DNA of 64,000 nt from JAYODZ01 sp965662735. Lineage in GTDB: Bacteria > Pseudomonadota > Alphaproteobacteria > RS24. Shown here in pieces: positions 24,783 to 32,813 of this stretch; position 1 is the stretch's first letter; each line of letters begins with the position of its first letter. The notes under the pieces are model-generated. The model did no database searches and had not been told where the DNA came from. It saw nothing but the letters and a program-made list of their open reading frames with translations. The stretch spans positions 20,522-84,521 of the forward strand of contig CBFIIU010000009.1 of the NCBI GenBank assembly GCA_965662735.1, in the 5' to 3' direction. Both the position numbers and the translations under genes were made by a program.

Positions 24783-25871
24783 CTAGAGCGCCTGTACGAA
24801 GTCGCGCGTAAAAATTGGGTTGGCCGGCGTAAGTTGCGCGACGGCATCGATCGCAAGAATAACTGCGCCTGCAGTCCAAGGTGGGCACTCAACGGGCCAA
24901 AACACATTATGTTGGGTTTGTTTTCCCATCCAATAAGCGCCCTGATCGGTACGAAACTGATGCAACCAGCGGACATGCTCGCGGGCGCGATCCATGTCTC
25001 CTTGCGCCACCAAAGCGAGGGCCAGTTCGGCACTTTCTGCAGTGGTCACCCAAGGTTCGTCGGAGACACAGCGGCACCCCAAGCCCTCTTCAACAAATAC
25101 ATCCCATTTGCCTTCAAGTCGCTTGTTTCCCTCCTCAATCGAGAGCGCACCCGATAGAACCGGATAATACCAGTCCATTGAAAACCGTCCTTTGCTCTCC
25201 CATTGTCGATCAAATCGTTCGGGGTGGTGTGCCAAGGCTGTTCCCAAGCGTTGATGGGCGTCGCGCCAAGGATCGCACCCCATATCGGAAATCTCTGCCA
25301 GCGCAATCGCGCAGCCAAGGCTCTTAAAAATAGCGCTGTTGCCCGCCAATAAGGCGTCGTCTTCCGGCGTCTGAGGGTCTGGCGCCGTCCATCGAACATC
25401 GCCATGCTCACTTTGCAAGGACAGCACAAAATTAATGGCGCGCGTGACGACGGGCATCGCTTCTTTCAAAAATGCACCATCGCGCCGTAAGGTCCAATAA
25501 TGCAGGCATGCCAGCGCACAATAAGAGATGAAATTTGTATCGCGAATTTTTTGCCCGGTTTCCATCGATTGGCGCGAAAAGGTTTGTAACGTTTCATCAA
25601 TGGGCACGGCGCTGCCGAGCTCGCCCCACCATGATCCATCATCATGCTGTTTTTTAAACAGATACTGATAGGCTCGGTCCGCAGCGTCTGAGGCCCCACA
25701 AATATTCAAAGCCATCGCAGCTTCGAGGTGGTTCCATGGATCAAACACACCACGCTCGAACCAGGGTATGGCGCCATCGGCGTCTTGCACCGCCAAGATG
25801 CGCGCGACAGCGCCATCTAAATAGCCGGCGGGCAAGGCCTCATGGTTTTCGAAACGCGGCGAACCCATCAT
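24783..25871 (-). CDS. Alpha/alpha-toroid (prenyltransferase/squalene-cyclase-like) protein
   Basis: A 362-residue soluble protein with repeated helical hairpins of the terpenoid-cyclase/prenyltransferase toroid type: ILAVQDADGAIPWFERG near residue 27, QYLFKKQHDDGSWWGELG near 68, VLSLQSEHGDVRW near 145, and HQFRTDQGAYWMGKQ near 310. The Q-x-x-D-G-x-W pattern resembles QW motifs, but the DXDD motif of squalene-hopene cyclase is not visible, so an enzymatic cyclase role is doubtful. It may act on a glycan or lipid substrate. Start overlaps the upstream methyltransferase stop (ATGA); it is the last gene of a coupled three-gene operon. Confidence 0.65.
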   Translation of the reverse strand: MMGSPRFENHEALPAGYLDGAVARILAVQDADGAIPWFERGVFDPWNHLEAAMALNICGASDAADRAYQYLFKKQHDDGSWWGELGSAVPIDETLQTFSRQSMETGQKIRDTNFISYCALACLHYWTLRRDGAFLKEAMPVVTRAINFVLSLQSEHGDVRWTAPDPQTPEDDALLAGNSAIFKSLGCAIALAEISDMGCDPWRDAHQRLGTALAHHPERFDRQWESKGRFSMDWYYPVLSGALSIEEGNKRLEGKWDVFVEEGLGCRCVSDEPWVTTAESAELALALVAQGDMDRAREHVRWLHQFRTDQGAYWMGKQTQHNVFWPVECPPWTAGAVILAIDAVAQLTPANPIFTRDFVQAL

Positions 25872-26599
25872 GCCGGTGTCGCCATGGGCTTATCAAAATA
25901 CAAGACGGCGGATTTTCCCATGATCGGGTCTGCTAATCGCGATATGACGCGAAGCCATGCGGGATTATGAAGAATTTCGAGAACCAGCAGGCGATGGTAT
26001 AGACGAACCAGCGGGTGCTGATCGCGCTTCACCCCAACCCAGCATTTGAGCCACCAATAGGGGCTATGCAGGCCATGCGCGTGGTGCTTCCCCTTATATT
26101 GAAAACCCGTGGCTTCGGTTGCCTGGCGCAGATCCTCACGCTTAAAAATACGCACATGGCCGCCCGGCTCATTATGATAATCATCCGAGAGCCACCAGCA
26201 GATCCGTTCAGGCCAGGCGCGCGGCACCGATAAACCAATCCGGCCCCCGGGTTTTACAACGCGCCAAATTTCTCTGAGCGCTGCTTCATAATCGGGAATA
26301 TGCTCAAGAACCTCTGAACAAATGACGCGGTCAAATGTGTGATCGGGAAAGGGCAAGCGGGTCGCGTCGCCAACGCTCAGCGAATAGCGACGGGCTTGGC
26401 CAATTTGGGGTTCTAAATCGGGCGCTTCGGCAAATCCTTGCCGCGTGACATCGACATCGGCAAGATCAAGATCGAGGCCGACGGCATAGCAGCGGCGATG
26501 ATAATAAACGGCATGCATGTGCCGACCTCGCCCGCACCCCAAATCCAATATGGTGTGGCCATCTTCTAATCCGAGGCGGTCGAGATCAATGGTTTTCAT
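25868..26599 (-). CDS. Class I SAM-dependent methyltransferase (Methyltransf_11 type)
   Basis: A 243-residue methyltransferase. Motif I is ILDLGCGRGRHMHAVYY near residue 18, motif II VGLDLDLADV near 40, and the FDRVICSEVLEHIPDYEAALREIWRVVKPGG block near 110 is the UbiE/Methyltransf_11 pattern. It overlaps both neighbours by four bases, so glycosyltransferase, methyltransferase and toroid protein are made as a unit. The substrate is unknown; a glycosylated lipid is a reasonable guess. Confidence 0.85.
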   Translation of the reverse strand: MKTIDLDRLGLEDGHTILDLGCGRGRHMHAVYYHRRCYAVGLDLDLADVDVTRQGFAEAPDLEPQIGQARRYSLSVGDATRLPFPDHTFDRVICSEVLEHIPDYEAALREIWRVVKPGGRIGLSVPRAWPERICWWLSDDYHNEPGGHVRIFKREDLRQATEATGFQYKGKHHAHGLHSPYWWLKCWVGVKRDQHPLVRLYHRLLVLEILHNPAWLRVISRLADPIMGKSAVLYFDKPMATPA

Positions 26600-27996
26600 T
26601 GAGCCGAATGCGTTGATTGGGGTGAAGTGGCGAACCGATCAATCGTCGCCCGATACATGTCGACCACCTCAATCGCAGTGCGCTCCCATGTAAAGTGATC
26701 GAGAATATGTTTGCGCGCCGGTTTCGCCATGGCAGCGCGCCGCTCCGGGTTGCGCAGAAGGTCATCAATCGCTTGCGCGAGGGCTTCAGGGTTCGAATGG
26801 GGAACAATGATCCCTGCATTACCAACCACCTCGGGCAAAGAGCCGCCATTCGTCGCCACAACGGGCATTCCACAAGCAAGCGCTTCACCGGCTGGAAAAC
26901 CGAAGCCTTCATATACGGAGGGCGACACAGCAATGGTCGATTCTGCATAGAGGTCGCGAATATTCTCAAAACTCAAATCAGACACGAATTTCACGCGGTC
27001 CAGCAGGCCCCGCATTTTTAATTCGCGTTTCGTTTGTCCTTCGCGCAGGCGACCAACAATCAGCAACTCTAAATCTGGATGATCGCGCAATAATTGGTCA
27101 TAGGCGCGGATCAGGTAAATCAGGCCCTTAAGGGGTACGTCGGCGCTGGCAGTTGTAATGAGCTGATTGGTTTTGCGCTTGATGCGGGGGCAAGGCTTAA
27201 AGGTGTGATGGTCGATCCCGTGATAAATGCGCTGCATTTTGGCGGGGTCAATTCCGAAATCTGTCTCAACATCGCGCCGCGTGCTGTCGGACACCACAAT
27301 TAACGGATCGAGCTCACGTGCAACCTTCATTTGCATATTCAAAAAGGAGTACCATCGCCATTTTAAAAACTTCATCCACGGTGAGCCAGCATGCTCAATA
27401 TCAATTCGACGATCACGCGTGATCGGATGATGGACCGTGCCGACGACCGGCAATCCCAAATCGCGCACACGGAGCATGCCATAAGATAATGTCTGATTAT
27501 CATGCATGATGTCATAATCCGCGATTTTGTCTTTCATATAGTTGAAGAGACGCTCGCCAAATGTATAGGGCTCGGGGAAACCGCCCCAATTATGGCTCCA
27601 CCACTCAAACCGGTCGATCGGATCGCGTAAAATGTCGCGCGACAGGCAGCGAATGGGGTTGCTGCGGGCGTACATATCGAGTGAGGGAAGTTTGATCAGC
27701 CCAACCCGGGGGTCGAGATCGGGATAGGGCGGGCCTGAAATGACGTCCACATGGTGCCCCAGATCAACAATCGCTTTAGTAATGAGCCGCATATAAATGC
27801 CTTGGCCGCCGGTCAGCGGATGGCTGCGATAGCTTGGCATTAAAATGCGCAAGGGTTTATCCGACGTACCACGCGAATGCGTGCGCCGTTTGCCTGCGGC
27901 GGGATTCGCCGAACCTGACGAGGTGCTTGATTTGCTTTGAGTAACACGTGTTCGACGCGTCTTAGAGGCGCGCGAAATGGGTTTTAATTGGTTCAT
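26596..27996 (-). CDS. Glycosyltransferase family 4 (GT-B fold)
   Basis: A 466-residue GT-B glycosyltransferase. After a basic, Ser/Thr/Arg-rich N-terminal tail of about 50 residues, the N-terminal domain begins with RILMPSYRSHPLTGGQGIYMRLITKAI. The C-terminal nucleotide-sugar site shows VSPSVYEGFGFPAGEALACG (E-x7-E motif) near 380. It moves a sugar from a nucleotide donor to an unknown acceptor in the cytoplasm or at the inner membrane. It is first of the coupled operon. The tail is unusual for the family and may be a membrane-surface anchor, or the true start may be further in. Confidence 0.85.
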   Translation of the reverse strand: MNQLKPISRASKTRRTRVTQSKSSTSSGSANPAAGKRRTHSRGTSDKPLRILMPSYRSHPLTGGQGIYMRLITKAIVDLGHHVDVISGPPYPDLDPRVGLIKLPSLDMYARSNPIRCLSRDILRDPIDRFEWWSHNWGGFPEPYTFGERLFNYMKDKIADYDIMHDNQTLSYGMLRVRDLGLPVVGTVHHPITRDRRIDIEHAGSPWMKFLKWRWYSFLNMQMKVARELDPLIVVSDSTRRDVETDFGIDPAKMQRIYHGIDHHTFKPCPRIKRKTNQLITTASADVPLKGLIYLIRAYDQLLRDHPDLELLIVGRLREGQTKRELKMRGLLDRVKFVSDLSFENIRDLYAESTIAVSPSVYEGFGFPAGEALACGMPVVATNGGSLPEVVGNAGIIVPHSNPEALAQAIDDLLRNPERRAAMAKPARKHILDHFTWERTAIEVVDMYRATIDRFATSPQSTHSAQ

Positions 27997-28069
27997 ACGC
28001 CCTTCTCGACTTTTTCAAAGTTGCCGGACTATAGGCTGATTATGGTGTTTGGCTCAACCCAAGGGCCGA

Positions 28070-29044
28070 TTACATGACAAAACGTCGCGTGAGCCAGTCG
28101 ATCATCAGCGCATTTAATTCGGCGGGCTTTTCATTTTGCGTCCAGTGTCCGCAGTTTGGGATGATATGCTTTTCCAAATCGTCGACATATTTCCCCATTC
28201 CCTCGGCCATGCTGGGTGGTAAAAAGCTATCGTTTTCAGCAGAAATCATCAGGCTGGGCATGCTGACTTTTTGTCCGAAGGACGCACTCAGCTCCCAATT
28301 GCGCGAAAAATTCCGATACCAGTTGATCGGCCCCCGAAAACCAGATTGGGTATAGGCTTCCTCGTAAACGGCGAAATCAGCGGCACTGAGCAGGGGCGTG
28401 CCTGGCCATGTTGCCTCGTCGAGGTCGAGAATGTTTAAAAGCTCGAAGTGCGACCAAGGCCGCTCGGTTTGCGGGCCTGCGCCGGTGCGATAGAAACAGT
28501 GTAAAGCCCGTGCAATATCGGCGTCCAATTTGGCTTCGGCAATGCCATATTTTTGAAACGCGACAATATACATGTCGTCCCCGAGCGCCGCGCGGAAGGC
28601 GTCGATGGGGTCCAGCGTCAGGCGCGGGATAAACGGGGTGTTGACCCCGATCAGCCCCGCAATGCGTTCGGGGTAATAGAAGGGTAATTGCCACATCATA
28701 ATGCCGCCCCAATCATGGCCTGCAAAGACAGCTTTCTCGAGACCGAGGGCATCCAGCAAATGGGCCATGTCGCCGCATAAATGCGGCATGTCGTATAGGG
28801 CAACGCCGTCAGCGGTTTGGGGGTCATTATGGGGTCGGCCTGTTTTCCCGAAACCGCGCTGGTCGGGCGCAATCACATGAAAGCCCGCTGCCGCAATTTC
28901 TGGCAAAATATATCGCCAGCTATAGGCAATTTCTGGAAAGCCGTGGCACAGAATAATTGAAGGTCTCGATGGGTTTGGGGTTCCGGCCTCCCAATAGGCC
29001 ATGGTGAGATCGGGAAGCTCAATATATTTCTCTTCTGGCCACAT
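28070..29044 (-). CDS. Alpha/beta hydrolase, epoxide hydrolase-like
   Basis: A 324-residue alpha/beta hydrolase. The oxyanion motif HGFPEIAYSWRY lies near residue 34 and the nucleophile motif GHDWGG near 110, with Asp as nucleophile, which points to epoxide hydrolase (or haloalkane dehalogenase) and not an esterase. The catalytic His is in NCGHWTQNEKP near 298. The H-G-F-P-E form is the epoxide-hydrolase hallmark. It would convert epoxides to diols. It lies between the glycan operon and the epimerase on the same strand, with a 45-bp gap to the latter. Confidence 0.85.
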   Translation of the reverse strand: MWPEEKYIELPDLTMAYWEAGTPNPSRPSIILCHGFPEIAYSWRYILPEIAAAGFHVIAPDQRGFGKTGRPHNDPQTADGVALYDMPHLCGDMAHLLDALGLEKAVFAGHDWGGIMMWQLPFYYPERIAGLIGVNTPFIPRLTLDPIDAFRAALGDDMYIVAFQKYGIAEAKLDADIARALHCFYRTGAGPQTERPWSHFELLNILDLDEATWPGTPLLSAADFAVYEEAYTQSGFRGPINWYRNFSRNWELSASFGQKVSMPSLMISAENDSFLPPSMAEGMGKYVDDLEKHIIPNCGHWTQNEKPAELNALMIDWLTRRFVM

Positions 29045-29089
29045 GATTTACTCCTTTATGATCCGACGGGTAATATGTCGAGCAATAGA

Positions 29090-30076
29090 CTAGCCCCATA
29101 AACCGGATGGGACCGGCGCTATGAGACTGTTGTCAATGGTCAGTTCAGGCGACACATCCTCGGCGAGCAATAGCGACCCGTCAAGATCAACGAGATCCGC
29201 ATATTGCGCCAGAATGCAGGCGGGAGCCATGGCAAGCGAGCTGGCCACCATGCACCCCACCATAATTTTAAGTTGGGCCTGCTGCGCAAGTTCCACCATG
29301 GCTAGGGCTTCAGTCAGACCACCAGCTTTGTCGAGCTTAATATTAATCCATCGATAAGCTGCATTGAGGCTGGCCAGGTCATGGCGATCATGCAAGCTTT
29401 CATCGGCACAAAAAGGTAAATCGATATCCTCTAATTCAGCATCTAAAGACGAAGCGAGGGGTTGCTCAATCAGTTCAGGGGCCAGAGCGTGCAAGGCCGC
29501 CGCATGGATCCGTAATTCCTTGGCTGACCAGGCCTCATTGGCATCAATGATCAATCGGTGTTCGGGTAAAACGGCGCGAATGGCCTCGAGCCGATCAATA
29601 TCGGCGGCGAGACCCTCTGGCGCACCACATTTCACTTTAATGAGCGGATGATGCGCGAGCTGGCGTGCGGCTTGCGCCATTTTGCCGGCCGTATCAAGAG
29701 AGAGGGTCACAGCGGTAAGTAAAGGCTTGGGCGGTGTCATGCTCAGGAGATCATAAATGGACTTGCCTTCTTGTTTGCATGTCAGGTCCCATAAGGCGCA
29801 ATCAATGGCATTGCGCGCGGCTCCGGGGTAGAGCGCGGATTGAAGCGCGTCGCGATCGAGCCCATTTTTGATCATTGGTATCAATTGTTCGATACTGGCG
29901 GAGACGGTCTCGATGCTCTCTCCATATCGGGCATAAGGAACGCACTCGCCGCGGCCGGTGAACCCCTTTTCCGTTATGGTGACGCTAATGGTCTCTGCTT
30001 GGGTTTTAACCCCGCGCGAAATTCGAAAGGGGGCTTTGAGGGGCCAAGCATGGGTGCAAATGGTGACGTCGCGCAT
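29090..30076 (-). CDS. Dipeptide epimerase (L-Ala-D/L-Glu epimerase-like), enolase superfamily
   Basis: A 328-residue enolase-superfamily enzyme. The capping domain starts with PLKAPFRISRGVKTQAETI. The barrel shows the K-x-K acid/base motif in LIKVKCG near residue 148, metal ligands in LIIDANEAWS near 176, EQPL near 202 and FCADESLHD near 218, and the second lysine in NIKLDKAGGLTEA near 240. It epimerises L-Ala-D-Glu or a similar dipeptide, probably in murein-peptide recycling. Its upstream region is filled by ten 12-bp repeats, so its promoter must lie in or beyond them. Confidence 0.88.
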   Translation of the reverse strand: MRDVTICTHAWPLKAPFRISRGVKTQAETISVTITEKGFTGRGECVPYARYGESIETVSASIEQLIPMIKNGLDRDALQSALYPGAARNAIDCALWDLTCKQEGKSIYDLLSMTPPKPLLTAVTLSLDTAGKMAQAARQLAHHPLIKVKCGAPEGLAADIDRLEAIRAVLPEHRLIIDANEAWSAKELRIHAAALHALAPELIEQPLASSLDAELEDIDLPFCADESLHDRHDLASLNAAYRWINIKLDKAGGLTEALAMVELAQQAQLKIMVGCMVASSLAMAPACILAQYADLVDLDGSLLLAEDVSPELTIDNSLIAPVPSGLWG

Positions 30077-30092
30077 ATGTGTTGGGTCCAGA

Positions 30093-30212
30093 AGGTTTAA
30101 GCACAGGTTTCAGAACAGGTTTCAGTGTGGTGTTAAGGATTGGTTTAAGCATCTGTCTAAGCATCTGTCTAAGCATCTGTCTAAGCGTCTGCCTAAGCGT
30201 CTGCCTAAGCAG
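30093..30212. repeat. Ten-unit degenerate 12-bp tandem repeat
   Basis: Ten consecutive 12-bp units run without a shift in phase from 30093. Units 6-8 are CTGTCTAAGCAT or one base away, units 9-10 are CTGCCTAAGC followed by GT or AG, and units 1-5 are more diverged (AGGTTTAAGCAC, AGGTTTCAGAAC and so on). The array fills most of the 263 bp between the divergent epimerase and ferredoxin starts. The older, diverged units lie on the epimerase side and the nearly identical ones on the ferredoxin side. No spacers, so not CRISPR. Confidence 0.9.
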
Positions 30213-30339
30213 GGGGGCGAAACTTATTAGAAGCAAATACCAAGCGTCATTTTAGCACAGTTCGCTCGATCATGCTGGGTTGCCGGAAATCGTTTTTTGC
30301 GTATAGTGAGCCTACAAATTGATAAAGATGGAGCTGTGC

Positions 30340-30660
30340 ATGGCAAAGATTACCTATGTTGAGCATAACGGTACAGAACATTCCCATGAGGGGGAAGTGG
30401 GCATGACCGTCATGGAAGTGGCGATTAAAAACTCTGTTCCAGGTATTGATGCAGATTGTGGTGGAGCGTGTGCATGTGCGACGTGCCACGTATATGTGCG
30501 CCCTGAGTGGTCGGATAAAGTTGGGAAGCCCGAGCAAATGGAAGAAGATATGCTGGACTTCGCCTTTGACGTTCGCGAGACAAGCCGTCTTTCTTGCCAA
30601 ATCAAAGTTTCAGATGCGCTCGATGGCTTGGTCGTCGACTTGCCTGAAAAACAATTTTAA
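30340..30660 (+). CDS. 2Fe-2S ferredoxin (adrenodoxin type)
   Basis: A 106-residue [2Fe-2S] ferredoxin. The cluster cysteines are in DCGGACACATCHVYV near residues 39-53 (C-x5-C-x2-C) with the last in RLSCQIK near 87. Members of this type serve P450s, iron-sulfur assembly or oxygenases. ATG 30340 with GGAG six bases before is the likely start; an in-frame upstream codon at 30319 gives an extra seven residues that do not fit the family. A ferredoxin-NADP reductase gene lies 500 bp on, past the chorismate mutase, and may reduce it. The last four bases overlap the convergent chorismate mutase gene. Confidence 0.93.
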   Translation: MAKITYVEHNGTEHSHEGEVGMTVMEVAIKNSVPGIDADCGGACACATCHVYVRPEWSDKVGKPEQMEEDMLDFAFDVRETSRLSCQIKVSDALDGLVVDLPEKQF

Positions 30661-30965
30661 GGTCGCGCGTCGTAAACCTTGAATTCATAGTCAATGCTGA
30701 GCTCGATGAGCCGACGCCACAAGGGCTCTGCTATGTTGCGTGACAGGCCATGCTTTTCAGCCAGTTCAAGAACATGGGCGACGACTTCTTCGATCCGGTC
30801 ATGATCGATAATGTCGTCGCGTGACGGCTTGACGAGCCCCGCTTGATGCACGAGCTGCTGACGTTGCGCCAATAATGCGACGATTTGTGAATCAAGCGCA
30901 TCAATGTCTTCGCGAATGGATGCCATTTCGGGGCAGGGTAAGGCAACGCGCGGGCGGTTTGGCAT
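30657..30965 (-). CDS. Chorismate mutase, AroQ type
   Basis: A 102-residue all-helical chorismate mutase that turns chorismate into prephenate for phenylalanine and tyrosine. The first helix SIREDIDALDSQIVALLAQRQQLV carries the family R and LL-x-x-R pattern; KPSRDDIIDHDRIEEVV supplies the central Lys/Arg and Glu, and the last helix is IAEPLWRRLIELSIDYE. The frame opens as far as a TTG at 31034, but ATG 30965 gives the usual length and has AGAG upstream. The single-domain form is free, not fused to prephenate dehydratase. Confidence 0.85.
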   Translation of the reverse strand: MPNRPRVALPCPEMASIREDIDALDSQIVALLAQRQQLVHQAGLVKPSRDDIIDHDRIEEVVAHVLELAEKHGLSRNIAEPLWRRLIELSIDYEFKVYDARP

Positions 30966-31040
30966 GTGAATGTCTCTCACTGTGTTAGCGGGCATTGGTG
31001 GAGTTTGTAGACCTCGCCCCATCCATTTCTTCAAAAAGCT

Positions 31041-31074
31041 CTTGTCTTTTTATATAGGGTGCTATAAGCACAAG
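31041..31074. promoter_or_regulatory. Nested inverted repeat in the chorismate mutase / ferredoxin reductase divergent region
   Basis: TATAG (31053-31057) and CTATA (31062-31066) pair around a four-base centre, inside a wider CTTGT (31041) / ACAAG (31070) pair. The flanks are AT-rich. This may be an operator; a TTGTCT...TATAAG pair spaced 15 bp overlaps it and could be a promoter. No binding protein can be named. Confidence 0.35.
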
Positions 31075-31155
31075 TCAAATTTGTAAAACTATTTAATCTA
31101 CATTTAATTATAGTACAATTAAAAAATTAGACGTTAAGAAGAGAGCGAGCAAAAA

Positions 31156-32205
31156 ATGTCATCGACGATCACCGAAACCGATGTAGTGATTATAGGCGCC
31201 GGCCCTGTTGGGTTGTTTGCCGTGTTTGAACTGGGCTTGCTCGATATGAAAGCGCATCTGATCGATATTCTCGATCGCCCCGGCGGGCAATGTGCGGAAC
31301 TATATCCTGAAAAGCCGATTTACGACATTCCAGGCATGCCCGAAGTCAGTGGACAAGCCTTGGTCGACCAGCTGATGGAACAGGCGGCGCCGTTTAATCC
31401 CGTTTTTCATTTAAATCGCATGGTCACATCTGTGCAAAAAATTGATGATCATGTGTGGGAAGTCACCACAGACGAGAATGATGTTTTTCGCGCAAAGGTG
31501 GTCGTGATTGCGGCCGGTGGCGGCAGTTTCCAGCCGAAAAAACCGCCGATTCCTGGCATTGAAGAATATGAGCAAAGCCAGTCCTCAATTGGCACAGGCG
31601 TGCATTATGCGGTGCGCAAAATGGAAGCATTCCGCGATCAAGATATTCTTATCTCGGGAGGTGGCGACTCGGCGCTGGATTGGGTGCTCAATCTGCAGCC
31701 TATTGCGCGCTCGATGACTTTGGTGCATCGCCGCGACGAGTTTCGGGCAGCGCCTGATAGCGTTAATAAAATGCGCGCGCTTGTTGCTGCGGGAGACGTT
31801 AATTTACACATCGGACAAATTACCGAATTATTGGGCGATCACGGTGAACTCGCGGGGGCACGGCTGAAAACCAAAGAGGGCGAAATGGTGGACCTCACCT
31901 GCTCTTCATTTTTGCCGTTTTTTGGGCTCACAATGAAATTGGGTCCGATCGCGGATTGGGGCCTCAACTTGACCGAAAACTTAATTTCAGTCGACACCGC
32001 ACGCTTTGCCACTGATCAAGACGGCATTTATGCGATTGGCGATATCAACACGTATCCTGGCAAGTTGAAGCTCATCTTGAGCGGCTTCCATGAAGCTGCA
32101 CTGATGGCCCATGATGCTTTTAAGCGCGTGCATCCGGATCAGAAATTGACCTTCCAATACACAACATCGAGCACGCAGCTACAGAAAAAACTCGGCGTTC
32201 AATAA
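31156..32205 (+). CDS. Ferredoxin-NADP reductase, thioredoxin-reductase-like type
   Basis: A 349-residue flavoprotein. The FAD motif VVIIGAGPVGLFAVFELG is at residues 10-27, GGQCAELYPEKPIYDIPG near 48 is characteristic of the TrxR-like ferredoxin-NADP reductases, the NADPH motif ISGGGDSALDWVLN lies near 160, and YAIGDINTYPGKLKLI near 295 closes the FAD site. There is no redox CxxC, so it is not thioredoxin reductase. It passes electrons between NADPH and ferredoxin; the 2Fe-2S ferredoxin 500 bp upstream is a likely partner. The region before it is very AT-rich. Confidence 0.9.
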   Translation: MSSTITETDVVIIGAGPVGLFAVFELGLLDMKAHLIDILDRPGGQCAELYPEKPIYDIPGMPEVSGQALVDQLMEQAAPFNPVFHLNRMVTSVQKIDDHVWEVTTDENDVFRAKVVVIAAGGGSFQPKKPPIPGIEEYEQSQSSIGTGVHYAVRKMEAFRDQDILISGGGDSALDWVLNLQPIARSMTLVHRRDEFRAAPDSVNKMRALVAAGDVNLHIGQITELLGDHGELAGARLKTKEGEMVDLTCSSFLPFFGLTMKLGPIADWGLNLTENLISVDTARFATDQDGIYAIGDINTYPGKLKLILSGFHEAALMAHDAFKRVHPDQKLTFQYTTSSTQLQKKLGVQ

Positions 32206-32209
32206 GCCG

Positions 32210-32776
32210 TTAGGCATTGTCGTCGGTCACGTGGTTAATGCTGATTTGAAGATAGGCATAGCCTGTCCATAAGGTCATGAGGGCGGCAATCCACAGCAAC
32301 GCCAGTCCAATTTCCCAGGCGAGCGCCAACACACCGATTCCGGCGGGGACGGAGAGCAAAAAGCCAATGGCCACCATCTGGATCACCGTTTTGAGCTTGG
32401 CTAAACCTGTGACAGGGAGCGCGACGCGCGACTCCATTAAAAACTCACGAAGACCAGAGACCAAAAGCTCGCGACATAAAATGATAATGGCTGCGACCAC
32501 ATGAATGCCGGCAATGGATTGGTCGGCCACTAATATCAATAAAGCGGTGCCCACCATCAGCTTGTCGGCAATCGGATCCAGCATTCGTCCGAGTGTTGAT
32601 TGCTGGTTCAGACGTCGTGCTAAATAGCCATCGAAAAAGTCAGAAATGCCGGCAATCGTGAAAATGGTGACAGCCGCCCAATCCCCAAAATTTCCAGGTA
32701 CCCAATGACAAAGGTAAAGCGCTGGGATGAGCGCAATCCTAAAAAGCGTGATCATATTTGGAATAGAATTGGCCAT
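32210..32776 (-). CDS. pgsA: CDP-diacylglycerol-glycerol-3-phosphate 3-phosphatidyltransferase
   Basis: A 188-residue inner-membrane enzyme of phosphatidylglycerol synthesis. The CDP-alcohol phosphotransferase signature is seen in SDFFDGYLARRLNQQSTLGRMLDPIADKL (split: DG-x2-AR, then G-x3-D-x3-D) near residues 46-74, and four to five membrane helices follow. ATG 32776 has GAGGGG eight bases upstream and fits the family better than GTG 32785. It sits 37 bases after uvrC on the same strand, a common pair in proteobacteria. Confidence 0.92.
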   Translation of the reverse strand: MANSIPNMITLFRIALIPALYLCHWVPGNFGDWAAVTIFTIAGISDFFDGYLARRLNQQSTLGRMLDPIADKLMVGTALLILVADQSIAGIHVVAAIIILCRELLVSGLREFLMESRVALPVTGLAKLKTVIQMVAIGFLLSVPAGIGVLALAWEIGLALLWIAALMTLWTGYAYLQISINHVTDDNA

Positions 32777-32813
32777 GTTCAGCACCCCTCACAGTCTGAC
32801 AACGGGACCGCCC

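Noticed and set aside
24783..25871. Squalene-hopene cyclase
   Set aside because: The protein is about half the length of a cyclase and the DXDD motif is not visible.
30093..30212. CRISPR array
   Set aside because: Units are 12 bp with no spacers, and no cas gene is in the window.
30006..30236. Minus-strand open frame of 76 codons with a repeated L-R-Q-M pattern
   Set aside because: Its pattern only reflects the 12-bp repeat read in one frame; there is no ribosome site and it overlaps the epimerase start in another frame.
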